From Streptococcus thoraltensis DSM 12221 (GTDB taxonomy: Bacteria; Bacillota; Bacilli; Lactobacillales; Streptococcaceae), in the NCBI RefSeq assembly GCF_000380145.1, contig NZ_KB904586.1, positions 218,492 to 282,491 on the forward strand: DNA of 64,000 nt, given 5' to 3'. Position numbers and translations under genes: made by a program. The notes under the pieces are model-generated. The model saw nothing but the letters and a program-made list of their open reading frames with translations. It made no database searches and was not told the DNA's origin. Below, in pieces: positions 41,315 to 51,874 of the stretch (within the stretch, counting starts at the first letter, position 1; the number at the start of each line of letters is the position of its first letter).

Positions 41315-42277
41315 ATGAGCAATCGTATTACAAAAATACTAGGGATTAAATACCCCATTATCCAAGGTCCCATGGCTTGGTTAACTAATGCTGAATTTGT
41401 TGCGGCAGTCAGTGAAGCCGGAGGGCTTGGTATTCTAGGACCAAATGCTGGGCAAACAACCATTACCCGTGACCCTCAAGAAACAGCTGAACGGATGCGT
41501 CGTGAAATTCAAACAGTAAAATCACTGACCAATAAACCTTTTGGTTCTACTTTGGTAGTGTCAGCAGATTTAACCTATACATGGCCAATCCTTCAAGTCG
41601 TTATTGAAGAGAAAGTGCCAGTGGTGTTAATCAATGGTATTTTAGATGACAAGATTTTTACCCCTCTTAAGGAGCATGGTATTAAAATTGTTTATCGTCC
41701 TGGTAATCCTACCATTGAAGATGCTAAAGCCGCTGAGGCTTTTGGAGTAGATATTTATGTCGCAACTGGATTCGATGAAGGTGGAACTGTCCCTGAAAAG
41801 GTAATCGGAACTTTCTCTATTGTTCCCATGATTGTAGATAGTATTGCCATTCCCGTTATGGCTGCTGGTGGGGTTGGAGATGTTCGTGGGGTTCGAGCAG
41901 CATTGGCACTTGGTGCTGAAGGCGTTTTTGTTGGGTCGGCTTTCCTAGCTACTAAAGAAAGTCCTTCTCACCAATCTGTTAAAGACTTGATTGTCAAAGG
42001 AACTGCTGAAGATTTACTACTATTTAGAACACTACCAGCCTACTATCGCTCATTCCCTACAGGCTTAGCCAAAGAGATTGTTGCCATGGATGAGGCTGGT
42101 GCTAGTCGTGACGAATTAGCTAAAAAACAAAACGGTGGGGTAGGCATGCTGAATGGTATGGTTTTGGGAAACGGTGAAGCGGGTTTCATTTCTGTCGGTA
42201 CTGGCATTGCTCCTATAACTGCTATTCGAACAGTCAAGGAAGTCATCGATGATTTCATGCAGGATTTTAAAGATTAG
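41315..42277 (+). CDS. Nitronate monooxygenase-like flavoprotein
   Basis: 320 aa. TIM barrel: GIKYPIIQGPMAWLTNAEFV at the N-terminus, GGLGILGPNAGQTT, and VMAAGGVGDVRGVRAALALG near residue 185, the FMN phosphate loop. This is the nitronate monooxygenase / FabK-like family. It detoxifies nitronates or acts as an enoyl reductase; the former is likelier since no fab genes are nearby. AAAGGAGACGATT precedes the ATG. Confidence 0.85.
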   Translation: MSNRITKILGIKYPIIQGPMAWLTNAEFVAAVSEAGGLGILGPNAGQTTITRDPQETAERMRREIQTVKSLTNKPFGSTLVVSADLTYTWPILQVVIEEKVPVVLINGILDDKIFTPLKEHGIKIVYRPGNPTIEDAKAAEAFGVDIYVATGFDEGGTVPEKVIGTFSIVPMIVDSIAIPVMAAGGVGDVRGVRAALALGAEGVFVGSAFLATKESPSHQSVKDLIVKGTAEDLLLFRTLPAYYRSFPTGLAKEIVAMDEAGASRDELAKKQNGGVGMLNGMVLGNGEAGFISVGTGIAPITAIRTVKEVIDDFMQDFKD

Positions 42278-42475
42278 TCAAACATTCCAGAATGTAGACA
42301 ACCCCTCTAAACAATAGAAAAATCAAAGAAACCTAAAAAGGTTGGGGAAATTATCCAAGATGGACTTGTTTTTCAACCTAATCATTTTCATTGTTATTGA
42401 TGGAGCGATTGGCAAACTGCAGAAAATCACTCAATTGCATTGGTTTGACTCCATACTCGTTTAAAATCTCATTCA

Positions 42476-42712
42476 AACCTTGTTGACTTGATTTGATGAA
42501 GACAGTTCTATCTGCATCAGCATCGCCTCGTTTAATTTTGATTTTCATTGAGTATACAATCACTTGTTCATAGAAGTTGACTAGAATCTATTTTTGATAT
42601 TTATAGTCAAATGAATTAACTTTTGGACAAGGAACAGAAAGGCGCGGAACAGTACTTGAGTACGGCAAGTCGAAAGAAGTGACGGTGTATCACAGTTAAT
42701 TCAAAACATTAT
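42476..42712. repeat. MITE-like repeat, copy 3 (two fragments)
   Basis: 42476-42556 carries the TTGTTGACTTGATTTGATGA and GACAGTTCTATC blocks in reverse orientation. 42602-42712 runs from TATAGTCAAATGAATTAAC to AGTTAATTCAAAACATTATA with the GTACGGCAAGTCGAAAG block. The element looks rearranged. The 42278-42802 spacer has no supported gene. Confidence 0.75.
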
Positions 42713-42755
42713 ACCTGCCATGCGTACCCGTTAAGTTAACCATATATAGTCAAAC

Positions 42756-42803
42756 AAAAAGCCACTGATTACCCCTTACGAGGTGAACTCAGTAGCTTTT
42801 TCT
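42756..42803 (-). terminator. Terminator of the deoxynucleoside kinase gene
   Basis: AAAGCTACTGAGTTCACC and GGGTAATCAGTGGCTTT form a long imperfect stem; minus-strand reading ends GGCTTTTTGTTTG. Confidence 0.75.
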
Positions 42804-43447
42804 TATTTGTTCAAATCAAGTTTTGTCAATTTTTCTTCAATCATCTTCAAAACCGTTTGTAAGTCTTCTTCTGAATTGACAAAATCCAATTCATCTCCAG
42901 TGATACGCATCTTCGGTGAAAAATCGTAATTGTCATACCATTTTGGATACTCTCCATGAACTAATTGATAGTAGTCATATAGCTCTGGGTGACTATCAAT
43001 TTGTTCAAAAGAACGTCCACGTCTCTTTATTCGCTCCAACATTTTTTCAAAAGTAACATCAATATAAATGAGAAGATCTGGACGCTTTTTGGGCATGCCA
43101 TCCAATTCTTCCATCATATTGTCAAGCAATTCTTTATAAATATCGAGTTCTGTTTTCGTCACATTGCCTTGCTTATAGTTCAACGTCAAGAATAATTCAT
43201 CTTCAAAAATGGAACGATCAAGTACATTATTATCATCTTTATAAGCGGCTTTGATAGACTCAAAACGTTTGTTTAAGAAATAGATTTGCAAAAGAAAGGC
43301 GTACTTTTTAGGATTCTCATAATACAAATCCAAAACAGGATTATTATCAACAGCCTCATAAAAAACATCTGTTCCCAGATGTTCTCCTAAAGCCTTGGCA
43401 AGAGAGCTTTTTCCAGCTCCAATGGTTCCAGCTAATACAATCAACAT
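42803..43447 (-). CDS. Deoxynucleoside kinase
   Basis: 214 aa. P-loop GTIGAGKSSLAKAL at residues ~7-20, DRS motif VLDRSIFEDELFL near 76, lid RIKRRGRSFEQ. Phosphorylates deoxyadenosine/deoxyguanosine (salvage), as in other Firmicutes. Eight nt downstream of ysxC. Confidence 0.9.
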   Translation of the reverse strand: MLIVLAGTIGAGKSSLAKALGEHLGTDVFYEAVDNNPVLDLYYENPKKYAFLLQIYFLNKRFESIKAAYKDDNNVLDRSIFEDELFLTLNYKQGNVTKTELDIYKELLDNMMEELDGMPKKRPDLLIYIDVTFEKMLERIKRRGRSFEQIDSHPELYDYYQLVHGEYPKWYDNYDFSPKMRITGDELDFVNSEEDLQTVLKMIEEKLTKLDLNK

Positions 43448-43454
43448 AATTCTC

Positions 43455-44054
43455 CTAAAGGTAATCTAAAATCGTGTCCCATGAAACATCTAAACCTTCA
43501 CGAGTTACTGATGAAAAAATGATAAAAGCATCATCTTTATCAAAATTCAGCTTTTTTTTAATCGCTGATTCGTGTTTGTTCCACTTACCACGAGGAATTT
43601 TATCTGCTTTTGTCGCGACAACAATAACAGGAATCTCATAGTATTTGAGAAACTCATACATCTGAATATCATCTTGAGATGGGTCGTGACGTAAATCAAC
43701 TAAACTCACAACCACTCTTAAATTATCCCGTGTCACCAGATATTCTTCAATCATCTTGCCCCATTTGGCACGCTCTTTTTTCGACACCTTAGCATAGCCA
43801 TATCCGGGAACATCAACAAATCTTAGTTTATCATCGATATTGAAGAAATTTAGCAATTGTGTTTTTCCCGGTTTGCCTGACGTACGTGCCAGATTCTTAC
43901 GTCCCAAGAGTGTATTAATGAAGCTTGATTTACCCACGTTCGACCGACCAGCTAGGGCAACTTCTGGCAAATCGTCCTGTGGGTAATGAGACTTATTTGC
44001 AGCACTCAAAAGAATTGAGGCATTGTGGGTATTTAAAACCTGTTCTTCAGCCAT
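43455..44054 (-). CDS. ysxC: Ribosome biogenesis GTPase YsxC/EngB
   Basis: 199 aa. G1 [17 protein letters not shown]3 [16 protein letters not shown]4 VATKADKI, G5 [10 protein letters not shown]. Essential for 50S assembly. It follows clpX by 8 nt, the conserved clpX-ysxC pair of streptococci. Confidence 0.95.
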   Translation of the reverse strand: MAEEQVLNTHNASILLSAANKSHYPQDDLPEVALAGRSNVGKSSFINTLLGRKNLARTSGKPGKTQLLNFFNIDDKLRFVDVPGYGYAKVSKKERAKWGKMIEEYLVTRDNLRVVVSLVDLRHDPSQDDIQMYEFLKYYEIPVIVVATKADKIPRGKWNKHESAIKKKLNFDKDDAFIIFSSVTREGLDVSWDTILDYL

Positions 44055-44062
44055 AAATCCTC

Positions 44063-45292
44063 CTAGGCCGTTTCCAAAATAGGCTGACCAGTGCCATCTA
44101 CTGCTTCTTTGGTAATACGAACACGCTTCACATCATCTTGACTTGGTACTTCAAACATGATGTCCATCATCGTTTCTTCAATGATTGAGCGCAAGCCACG
44201 CGCACCCGTTTTACGGTCAATAGCTTTGGCTGCAATTGCTTCTAAGGCTTCACGATCAAATGCTAATTCGACGTTATCGTATGACAAAAGGGTTTCGTAT
44301 TGACGAACAAGCGCATTTTTAGGCTCTGTCAAAATCATAATCAAATCATCAACCGTCAACTGCTCAAGTGCTGCTGTAACAGGCAAACGTCCAATAAATT
44401 CTGGAATAAGTCCAAATTTTTGAATATCCTCAGCGATAATCTCCTGCATATAGGATGACTCATCAGATACTTTTTTATTATTTTGACCAAATCCAATAAT
44501 TTTTTCCCCAAGGCGTTGTTTAACAATTTCTTCGATACCATCAAATGCACCACCAACAATGAAAAGAATATTTTTCGTGTCAATTTGAATCATTTCTTGA
44601 CTTGGGTGTTTACGTCCACCTTGTGGTGGCACACTGGCAACTGTTCCTTCAATAATCTTGAGAAGTGCTTGTTGTACCCCTTCACCTGAAACGTCACGTG
44701 TGATGGAAACATTCTCACCTTTTTTAGCAATTTTATCGATTTCATCCACGTAGATAATACCACGTTCAGCACGTTCTACATTATAATCAGCCGCTTGAAT
44801 CAGTTTCAAAAGGATATTTTCAACGTCTTCTCCGACATAACCTGCTTCTGTCAATGATGTAGCATCAGCAATAGCAAATGGCACATTGAGACTTTTCGCC
44901 AAAGTTTGAGCTAGGAATGTTTTTCCTGAACCTGTTGGACCAATCATCAAAATATTTGATTTTTGGAGAACAACATCTTCTTCATCACGACTTTCTGTGA
45001 AACTAATACGTTTATAGTGGTTGTAGACTGCTACTGCCAAAGCACGTTTAGCACGATCTTGACCAACAACGTACTGGTCTAAAATATCCAATAATTCTTT
45101 TGGCTTTGGTACTTCCGTCAAGTCAGCTAAAACTTCTTCAGCCAACTCTTCTTTAATAATTTCTTGTGATAAGGCGACACATTCATCACAGATGAAGACA
45201 CCATTTCCTGCAATGATTTTTTTTACTTCATCTTGGTTTTTGCCACAAAAAGAGCAATAAACCATTGTATCATTCGTTCGATTTCCAACCAT
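44063..45292 (-). CDS. clpX: ATP-dependent Clp protease ATP-binding subunit ClpX
   Basis: 409 aa. N-terminal zinc-binding domain CSFCG...CDEC (residues ~13-39), Walker [13 protein letters not shown] near 118, Walker [11 protein letters not shown], pore loop GYVGED, sensor-2 GARGLR. AAA+ unfoldase feeding ClpP. Downstream of folA and a small membrane gene. Confidence 0.97.
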   Translation of the reverse strand: MVGNRTNDTMVYCSFCGKNQDEVKKIIAGNGVFICDECVALSQEIIKEELAEEVLADLTEVPKPKELLDILDQYVVGQDRAKRALAVAVYNHYKRISFTESRDEEDVVLQKSNILMIGPTGSGKTFLAQTLAKSLNVPFAIADATSLTEAGYVGEDVENILLKLIQAADYNVERAERGIIYVDEIDKIAKKGENVSITRDVSGEGVQQALLKIIEGTVASVPPQGGRKHPSQEMIQIDTKNILFIVGGAFDGIEEIVKQRLGEKIIGFGQNNKKVSDESSYMQEIIAEDIQKFGLIPEFIGRLPVTAALEQLTVDDLIMILTEPKNALVRQYETLLSYDNVELAFDREALEAIAAKAIDRKTGARGLRSIIEETMMDIMFEVPSQDDVKRVRITKEAVDGTGQPILETA

Positions 45293-45307
45293 GATTTTTC
45301 TTATCTC

Positions 45308-45478
45308 CTAAAATAATGTGCCGTAAAAGGCATGAATCGTATTAACTAGGTTTGTAAAGGCATTTAATAAAAAAATGACGCCCAAGCCGTATCGATTTTT
45401 TTTGAATGCTGGCAATGCGCACAAAAAGCAGATAATCGCCAAACATGCGGTAAAAACACCAAATAAACTACGCTGCAT
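45308..45478 (-). CDS. Small two-helix membrane protein between folA and clpX (56 aa)
   Basis: MQRSLFGVFTACLAIICFL then ALPAFKKNRYG then a second hydrophobic segment LGVIFLLNAFTNLVN. AAAGGTGGCG precedes the ATG at 45478, which lies 3 nt after the folA stop. A small gene at this place is conserved in pyogenic streptococci as I recall. Function unknown. Confidence 0.75.
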   Translation of the reverse strand: MQRSLFGVFTACLAIICFLCALPAFKKNRYGLGVIFLLNAFTNLVNTIHAFYGTLF

Positions 45479-45481
45479 GTC

Positions 45482-45985
45482 TCACGCCACCTTTCTTATC
45501 AATTCTTTAACCGTAAAGTTATATGCATTTTTTTCGTCTTTTTCAAAAAATTTTTCAGAAACTAACTCAAAATCTGCTTCTGGATAATCAGGAAAATAGG
45601 TATCTCCTTCAAAAACACCATCAACTTCCGTTTTCAATAACTTATTGGATACAGGTAAAAAGCTCTGATAAATGCGAGCTCCACCAACAATGAACAAGGT
45701 TTTATCTTGATTTTCAAACCATTCAAGCACTTCCTCTTTTGAGTGCAAGACAATAACCCCTTCAGCTTGATAATCTTTATCCCTAGTTAAAACGATAGTC
45801 TGTCTGCCAGGAAGAACACGACGGTTCATTCCTTCAAAGGTCACCCTCCCCATAAGCAATACTTGACCCATGGTTGTTTCTTTAAAGTGTTTTAATTCTT
45901 TTGGTAGACGCCATGGTAAGCTGTCCTTGTGACCAATTAAATGATTTTTATCTTCTGCCCATATGGCGATAATGTCTTTGCTCAT
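45482..45985 (-). CDS. folA: Dihydrofolate reductase
   Basis: 167 aa. IIAIWAEDKNHLIGHKDSLP, WRLPKELKHFKETTMG, FIVGGARIYQSFLP: substrate and NADPH sites. Regenerates tetrahydrofolate consumed by the adjacent thymidylate synthase. Confidence 0.95.
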   Translation of the reverse strand: MSKDIIAIWAEDKNHLIGHKDSLPWRLPKELKHFKETTMGQVLLMGRVTFEGMNRRVLPGRQTIVLTRDKDYQAEGVIVLHSKEEVLEWFENQDKTLFIVGGARIYQSFLPVSNKLLKTEVDGVFEGDTYFPDYPEADFELVSEKFFEKDEKNAYNFTVKELIRKVA

Positions 45986-46054
45986 CTGCTTCCTACTTTT
46001 TAATATCTATTATCATTCTAGCAAAATTTAAGCAAAAATGCTGACATAAAATCA

Positions 46055-46894
46055 CTAGATAGCTAAATCAAATTTCAATTGTGGCTTGACTGGATCGTAA
46101 TCCACTAGTTCAAAATCTTCTGCTTTAATGTCAAAGAAATTGGTTTTATCTGGAACATTTAATACCAAGCGTGGCTGACAAGTGCTAGCTTCACGATTCA
46201 ATAACTCATTAGCTTGTTCAAATTGATTATCATAGATATGAAGGTTGTTAATGAAATAGAAGAATTTTCCAACCTTCCAGCCAAAATGTTTGGCAATCAT
46301 CATTTGAAGGGCGACATATTGCATGGCATTGATATGGTGAGCAACCAACATGTCATTTGAACGCTGGGTAAGAGTCGCATCCAAGTAAATGTCACCGTCC
46401 ACACGGCGAACGTCAAACATGGTTTGAAAGGCACATGGTAAGAGCCCACCTGTCTCTTCAAAAGCCTCGTAATCCCAAAGCGAGATGACATTGCGACGAT
46501 TCCATGGGTTTTCTTCCAATTGTTTCAAGATTTTATTGATGATGTCGTGTTTTTTGACAACAGCCCCATAGCGCTGTCCAATAGTACGGCTTCCATCCAC
46601 TTCCCAGTCATTCCAATAGTGAACATTGTATTTATCTTCTAACACGTTCAGGCTGTTAGATTGATCTTGGTAAATCCAGAGGAGCTCTTTAATGGCAGAT
46701 TTTATAGGAATTGGGCGTAAGGTTGTGATGGGAAATTCTCCCTTAGCTAGATCATACTCCGCAAATACCCCTGTCACATACTTAGAATTAGCCGTTTGCC
46801 CATTCTTATACTTTGGACGAGCCTGTTCAGACATGACACCCTCATCTAAGATACGCTTAATATTGGCTTTAAAAACATCATCCGCTTTTGTCAT
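46055..46894 (-). CDS. thyA: Thymidylate synthase
   Basis: 279 aa from ATG 46894; an in-frame GTG at 46906 overlaps the AGAGGTG ribosome site and is rejected. Catalytic Cys in [15 protein letters not shown], Arg loop [23 protein letters not shown]. Methylates dUMP to dTMP; divergent from mvaS. Confidence 0.96.
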   Translation of the reverse strand: MTKADDVFKANIKRILDEGVMSEQARPKYKNGQTANSKYVTGVFAEYDLAKGEFPITTLRPIPIKSAIKELLWIYQDQSNSLNVLEDKYNVHYWNDWEVDGSRTIGQRYGAVVKKHDIINKILKQLEENPWNRRNVISLWDYEAFEETGGLLPCAFQTMFDVRRVDGDIYLDATLTQRSNDMLVAHHINAMQYVALQMMIAKHFGWKVGKFFYFINNLHIYDNQFEQANELLNREASTCQPRLVLNVPDKTNFFDIKAEDFELVDYDPVKPQLKFDLAI

Positions 46895-46906
46895 GGACTT
46901 GGTCAC

Positions 46907-47094
46907 CTCTTTTATTTTTCTATAACCAATATAGTTTATCGAATTTTACGCTTTTTTTCCACTAGAAAAAATAATTATTGACGATTCCATTAGTTTGATT
47001 TATCAAATCATATATCAAAATGACAATCAATCTTTCATTTTATGTTACAATCTAATTACCTGAAAATTTTTAGCAATAATAAAGGAAGGATTTT
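46907..47094. promoter_or_regulatory. Divergent thyA / mvaS promoter region
   Basis: 188 bp of AT-rich sequence. AAGGAAGGATTTT is the mvaS ribosome site. No operator palindrome stands out. Confidence 0.5.
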
Positions 47095-48270
47095 ATGGCC
47101 ATCGGAATTGATAAGATTGGTTTTGCGACCAGTCAATACGTTCTTAATTTAGAAGAATTAGCCCAAGCACGTGGGCAAAAAATTGAAAAATACAAAACAG
47201 GTCTGATGCTTGATGCCTTGAGCATCACGCCAATTACAGAAGACATCGTTACTATGGCTGCTTCGGCTGCCCAGGATATTTTGACAGATGAGGATAAGAC
47301 GTCTATTGATATGGTCATCGTAGCGACTGAATCTGGTATTGACCAATCTAAGGCTGCCAGTGTCTATGTCCATCACCTACTGGGAATTCAACCCTTTGCT
47401 CGTTCTTTAGAAATGAAAGAAGCTTGCTACGCAGGAACTGCAGGACTACATTATGCTAAATTGCATGTTGAAAAAAATCCTGATAGTAAAGTTCTCGTTA
47501 TTGCAAGTGACATCGCTAAATACGGTATCGCATCTGCTGGCGAGTCTACTCAAGGAGCGGGAGCTGTTGCCATGTTGGTGACTTCAAATCCTCGTATTGC
47601 CACTTTTTCAGATGATAACGTGGCTCAAACCCGTGACATCTATGACTTCTGGCGTCCAATCTATTCAACAATACCTTTTGTTGATGGCATTTACTCAACC
47701 AAGCAATATTTAGACAGTCTAGAAACAACTTGGGCTGAGTACCAGAAGCGACATCAGTCTAATTTAGCTGATTTCGCTGCTTTCTGCTTCCACTTGCCAT
47801 ACCCTAAGTTAGCCTTAAAAGGACTCAAAAAAATCATGCCTAAAGACTTGGATGAGCAGGTAAAAAATCGTTTGACCGATAATTTTGACATCTCAATCCT
47901 ATACAGTCGAAAAGTCGGCAATATCTACACGGGATCACTCTACTTAGGACTGCTCTCACTTCTAGAAAACAGTCAAACACTTAAAGCTAATGACAATATT
48001 TGCCTCTTTTCATACGGTTCTGGTGCCGTTTCTGAAATCTTCTCTCTTCAATTGGTAGACGGTTTTAGGAAAATGCTCCGCAACAATCGCATGGCAGACT
48101 TGGAGAAACGTCAGGCTCTTACTATCGGTGAGTATGAAAAACTCTTTTATGAGGAAGCTGATTTGACCGAAGAAGGAAACGCCAAATTTGACACTTATAA
48201 TACAGGGGGATTTGCCCTAGAACATATCCAAAATCATCAACGCATCTATATGAGAAAACAACATGACTAA
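47095..48270 (+). CDS. mvaS: Hydroxymethylglutaryl-CoA synthase
   Basis: 391 aa. Catalytic Cys in EMKEACYAGTAGLHYAKLH (~110), His in FCFHLPYPKLALKG, and Glu in the N-terminal VATESGIDQSKA. Condenses acetyl-CoA with acetoacetyl-CoA, the first committed step of the mevalonate pathway. Overlaps mvaA by 8 nt. Confidence 0.96.
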   Translation: MAIGIDKIGFATSQYVLNLEELAQARGQKIEKYKTGLMLDALSITPITEDIVTMAASAAQDILTDEDKTSIDMVIVATESGIDQSKAASVYVHHLLGIQPFARSLEMKEACYAGTAGLHYAKLHVEKNPDSKVLVIASDIAKYGIASAGESTQGAGAVAMLVTSNPRIATFSDDNVAQTRDIYDFWRPIYSTIPFVDGIYSTKQYLDSLETTWAEYQKRHQSNLADFAAFCFHLPYPKLALKGLKKIMPKDLDEQVKNRLTDNFDISILYSRKVGNIYTGSLYLGLLSLLENSQTLKANDNICLFSYGSGAVSEIFSLQLVDGFRKMLRNNRMADLEKRQALTIGEYEKLFYEEADLTEEGNAKFDTYNTGGFALEHIQNHQRIYMRKQHD

Positions 48271-49543
48271 TCTAAAATGGACTGGCTTTGCCAAAAAAAG
48301 CCCACAAGAACGGATTGATCTGATTAGAGAATTTGGCTTACTTGAAGAAGAGAGTCAAGATATTCTGCAAAAACAGATTGGTTTACCTTTGGAAATTGCT
48401 AATCAGATGGCAGAAAATGTCGTCTCTGAACTATCTTTACCCTTTGCTATCGCTCCTGACTTTTTAGTTAATGATAAATTCTATCAGTTACCCATGGTGA
48501 CCGAGGAACCCTCTGTGGTCGCTGCCGCTAGCTTCGCTGCTAAAATCATTAAACGTTCAGGAGGTTTCACGACAACTGTCCACAATCGTCAAATGATTGG
48601 GCAAGTTGCCCTCTTTGATGTTCCTAACTTTGAAAAGGCTACCGCTAATATTTTAGAACAAAAAGCATTTTTACTTAATCTGGCTGATCAAGCGTACCCT
48701 TCCATCGTCAAACGCGGGGGTGGGGCTCGGAACTTATGGCTTGAGCAGAAAGAAAACTTTCTTATTACCTATGTTTCAGTTGATACACAAGAAGCCATGG
48801 GAGCCAACATGGTCAACACCATGATGGAAGCTTTAGTACCGTCTTTAGAAGAATTATCTCAAGGACAATCATTAATGGCAATCTTGTCTAACTATGCTAC
48901 AGAAAGTCTAGTTTCTGCTGAGTGCGAGGTTGGTATTTCTAGCCTTAGCCGTAACAAGGATGAAGCTAACCGTCTAGCACAAAAATTCGTCATGGCTAGT
49001 CAACTAGCACAAGTCGATCCTTACCGTGCTAGTACCCATAATAAGGGTATTTTTAACGGGATTGATGCTTTAGTCATAGCAACTGGAAATGACTGGCGTG
49101 CGATTGAGGCTGGGGCTCATGCCTATGCTAGCCGAGATGGTCAATATCGAGGCTTCAGCTACTGGAGCTATGATGAAGAAGCTGCTACTATCAAGGGACA
49201 CATGACCCTACCAATGCCAATCGCCACTCGCGGTGGCTCAATAGGTCTCAATCCAACCGTTCAAATCGCTTACGATTTATTAGATAACCCTGACGCTAAA
49301 GAACTCGCTGGCTTGATTGTATCGCTTGGTTTAGCGCAAAACTTTGCCGCCCTAAAAGCCTTGACCTCTACAGGGATTCAAGCAGGACACATGAAATTAC
49401 ATGCTAAATCCTTAGCACTTCTAGCTGGCGCCAAAGACAATGAAGTCGGACCATTAGTCCAAGAACTTTTAAAAGAGAAACACATGAACTTGGCAACTTC
49501 TGAAGAATTACTCAGCAAAATGAGACAAGAATCCATGAACTAA
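48263..49543 (+). CDS. mvaA: HMG-CoA reductase, class II
   Basis: 426 aa. LPMVTEEPSVVAAASFAAK (catalytic Glu), GNDWRAIEAGAHAYASRDGQ, and AGHMKLHAKSLALLAGA (catalytic His) mark the class II bacterial enzyme. Produces mevalonate for the mvaK1-mvaD-mvaK2-fni operon 9 kb away. Confidence 0.96.
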   Translation: MTNLKWTGFAKKSPQERIDLIREFGLLEEESQDILQKQIGLPLEIANQMAENVVSELSLPFAIAPDFLVNDKFYQLPMVTEEPSVVAAASFAAKIIKRSGGFTTTVHNRQMIGQVALFDVPNFEKATANILEQKAFLLNLADQAYPSIVKRGGGARNLWLEQKENFLITYVSVDTQEAMGANMVNTMMEALVPSLEELSQGQSLMAILSNYATESLVSAECEVGISSLSRNKDEANRLAQKFVMASQLAQVDPYRASTHNKGIFNGIDALVIATGNDWRAIEAGAHAYASRDGQYRGFSYWSYDEEAATIKGHMTLPMPIATRGGSIGLNPTVQIAYDLLDNPDAKELAGLIVSLGLAQNFAALKALTSTGIQAGHMKLHAKSLALLAGAKDNEVGPLVQELLKEKHMNLATSEELLSKMRQESMN

Positions 49544-49562
49544 GTCTTTTCCATCTAAATAG

Positions 49563-49649
49563 ATAGTCAAATGAATTAACTTTTAGACAAGAAACGAAAG
49601 ACGCGGACAGTACTTGATTTTCATTGAGTATTAATTCAAAAAACTATAC
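49563..49649. repeat. MITE-like repeat, copy 4 (short, internally deleted)
   Basis: Both ends present (ATAGTCAAATGAATTAAC ... TTAATTCAAAAAACTATA) around only ~50 bp, including GATTTTCATTGAGTA. Interior deleted. Confidence 0.75.
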
Positions 49650-49654
49650 AAAAA

Positions 49655-49704
49655 GGCTCTATAATTTCTGTAGTGGGTAAATTCCCATCGGAGATTATGG
49701 AGTC
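49655..49704. mobile_element. ISL3-family-like terminus remnant
   Basis: GGCTCTATAATTTCTGTAGT then GGGTAAATTCCCATCGGAGA; the same ~40 bp recurs inverted at 57060-57103. The CTGTAGTGGGT core and GGCTCT end are typical of ISL3-type ends. No transposase remains here. Confidence 0.5.
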
Positions 49705-49779
49705 TTTTTGAATATAGAAAAACATACTAAGATTAGTAGTGAGGAAATCTTCGACGGGAGAGAGTACTCACTACTTTTT

Positions 49780-50446
49780 CGTTGTGTCAAAGTAGAGGTG
49801 TCTTGTTAAGTCGTGGGGCTTTTTGACGCTTGACGTCGTAACAAAAACTGTCAAGACATCTGTTTCAGGGAGAATGTTATCAAAGTATGCGGGACGCTTG
49901 ACGTCGAGTATTGAAAATGACATCACTAAAACAAGGAATCATTCAAGACAAAAGAGGTAAGATCATGCAAGCAGTATTTGGGATTGCTGTGAGTAAAGCA
50001 AGTTCAGAGGTAGCGATTTTGATTAATAGTGAGAAAGTTCATAGCTACACTATGCCTAGTGATGCCATCGGTTTTGCTCGTCTGCTAGGCGATTTGAAAA
50101 CTGTTCAACATCCTGAAATTATCTTTGAAGCAACAGGCGTCGCTTTCAGTCTGCCAATCAAATCAACGCCTTTATCGGGATTGATCTTAGCCACTATGAA
50201 TCTGGGAATTTTCTTGCCAAGCAACACATCACCAAACGTGAAAACCCTTATATTCTGTTCAAGTGTATTCACAATATCGCAGACTTCTATGAGAAACGAA
50301 AAAGACAATCGCAGATGACTTCAACTAAGCACATGCAATTGTCTCTATACATCGCCTCATCAGGACAATGTATTACCTCCTAACGCATAACAAACTTTAC
50401 GATTATACGTCAACCCAAAATCATTAAAGTCGTTTATGCCCTAGCA
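49780..50446 (+). pseudogene. Decayed IS110-family transposase with upstream non-coding end
   Basis: From ATG 49965: MQAVFGIAVSKASSEVAILI, then RLLGDLKTVQHPEIIFEATG, the N-terminal DEDD RuvC-like part (expected Asp of FGIDVSK replaced by Ala). After FEATG the frame is lost by deletion. A fragment matching the family's C-terminal region (MYYLLTHNKLYDY) appears near 50364-50410 in another frame. The 49780-49920 stretch upstream has two GACGCTTGACGTCG copies and may be the former left-end (bridge RNA) region. Confidence 0.75.
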
Positions 50447-50671
50447 GGGTAACACCTTATCAAAACATTTCCAACATAGGGTGTTGTTTTGACATGCCCT
50501 TTTTTAACTAAATAAGTGTCAAAAATAAGACAGCAGCCTCGAAATAGCTACTGTCTGGAAAATATTTTTCTCTTAAATCCTTGATAGACTTGACAAATGG
50601 TAGAAAAGAGCTTTTTTACTCCCTGTAGTATTATTTCTTAGCACATTTAAATAAAGTATCGGAGAGTAGAT
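50447..50671. other. Spacer between IS110 remnant and AraC regulator
   Basis: No supported gene. AACACCTTAT...TAGGGTGTTGTTTTG near 50450-50490 is an imperfect stem (AACACC/GGTGTT) that could end transcription. Confidence 0.4.
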
Positions 50672-51874
50672 TTATTCTTGGTGATTGCCTGTATGATACT
50701 TTTGTTTATACTTTATGGGGCTTTCGCCAACTAACTTTTTAAAAGAACGCGAGAAATTAGATGGACTAGAAAAACCAAGAACGTCCGCGATATCAGAAAT
50801 ACGTTCTCCTTCTTTTAAGAATACTTTGGCTCGCTTTATTTTTAAACCAAGAACATACTGCTGAATCGTACTGTTTGTTGCTGTTTTAAAGAGTTTTCGA
50901 ATCTTAGATTCACTCATGTGAAAGACTGCAGCCACTTTAGAAGTCTCTATATTTTTATCTAAGTTATTCTCCAGATATTGGATAATAGCAATAATCGTTG
51001 GTGAAGTCTTTGAGGCTAACTTCTGTTTGATTTCGCCAATCTTAGTGGTATAAAATACAATGGATGCATCACGTAATTTGATGACATCAGGGATCGATGT
51101 CATCAGCTCACTATCGCGGATAAAAGAGTCCCGTGACAAGTAGGCTGTCTCAACATCTAATCCAGACTGAATAGCAACTTGTGAAAGTCTATCAAAAACT
51201 GTTATGGAATAGTTCTTCTCCGAGCGTAACATATCACCACTTACCTTTGGAGCAACGGCATTGCTTAAATAACGTACAACATCCTGTAACTGCTCAAGTT
51301 CTCCTGTTTGAACCGCTTGTATGATTTTACATTCGTATTCATAAAGATAAGATTCTGCTGTGTAATGATTTTTTGAAAAATGTTTTATCTTCTCTAAATC
51401 AAAACTTTTGACCCAACCAGCAGTGTATTCGTGTAAAGGTTGAGATAATCTATCTTCTACAACGCCAGTAAAGCAGAAGTTAATTAAAACAAGCAGTTCC
51501 CTAATTTGACCTCCAGAAAAGAACGGAAGCGTGTTTAGACTTTTAAAAAAGTAGCTTTGCTCCTTTGATGAGATTTCTGCTCTTTCCATTTCGTTTTTAA
51601 AAAAAGTTTCATCAATATTGTTGCTTCGCCACGGACCAATAATAACAAATTTTTCCTGAAGTTGATAGGCTAGCAACATTTCATTAAAAGGACCACTGTA
51701 GAATAAAAAATCAGAATCCGTATGATTAAATTCAGTTAAAATCTGGTAGTAGTTGTAATATAGCAAGCCTGTTTTATCAGAGCAAAATTCGCTGATCATA
51801 CGAAACGACTTATCAAAAATGATAACAGATAGTCCTAAACTGCTATGAAGAGACTTTAAAAGTAACAAATCCAT
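50672..51874 (-). CDS. AraC-family regulator of a YSIRK surface antigen
   Basis: 400 aa. C-terminal (~300-395) double HTH: NLDKNIETSKVAAVFHMSES, KIRKLFKTATNSTIQQYVLG, RISDIADVLGFSSPSNFSRS, FKKLVGESPIKYKQKY. The N-terminal ~290 residues are a sensor region of the type found in regulators encoded beside YSIRK-targeted surface proteins. Divergent from the adhesin gene, so probably its activator. Confidence 0.85.
   Translation of the reverse strand: MDLLLLKSLHSSLGLSVIIFDKSFRMISEFCSDKTGLLYYNYYQILTEFNHTDSDFLFYSGPFNEMLLAYQLQEKFVIIGPWRSNNIDETFFKNEMERAEISSKEQSYFFKSLNTLPFFSGGQIRELLVLINFCFTGVVEDRLSQPLHEYTAGWVKSFDLEKIKHFSKNHYTAESYLYEYECKIIQAVQTGELEQLQDVVRYLSNAVAPKVSGDMLRSEKNYSITVFDRLSQVAIQSGLDVETAYLSRDSFIRDSELMTSIPDVIKLRDASIVFYTTKIGEIKQKLASKTSPTIIAIIQYLENNLDKNIETSKVAAVFHMSESKIRKLFKTATNSTIQQYVLGLKIKRAKVFLKEGERISDIADVLGFSSPSNFSRSFKKLVGESPIKYKQKYHTGNHQE

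Noticed and set aside
42378..42563. 61-codon minus-strand frame
   Set aside because: It begins in and runs through the MITE-like repeat (42476-42556), so it is repeat-derived.
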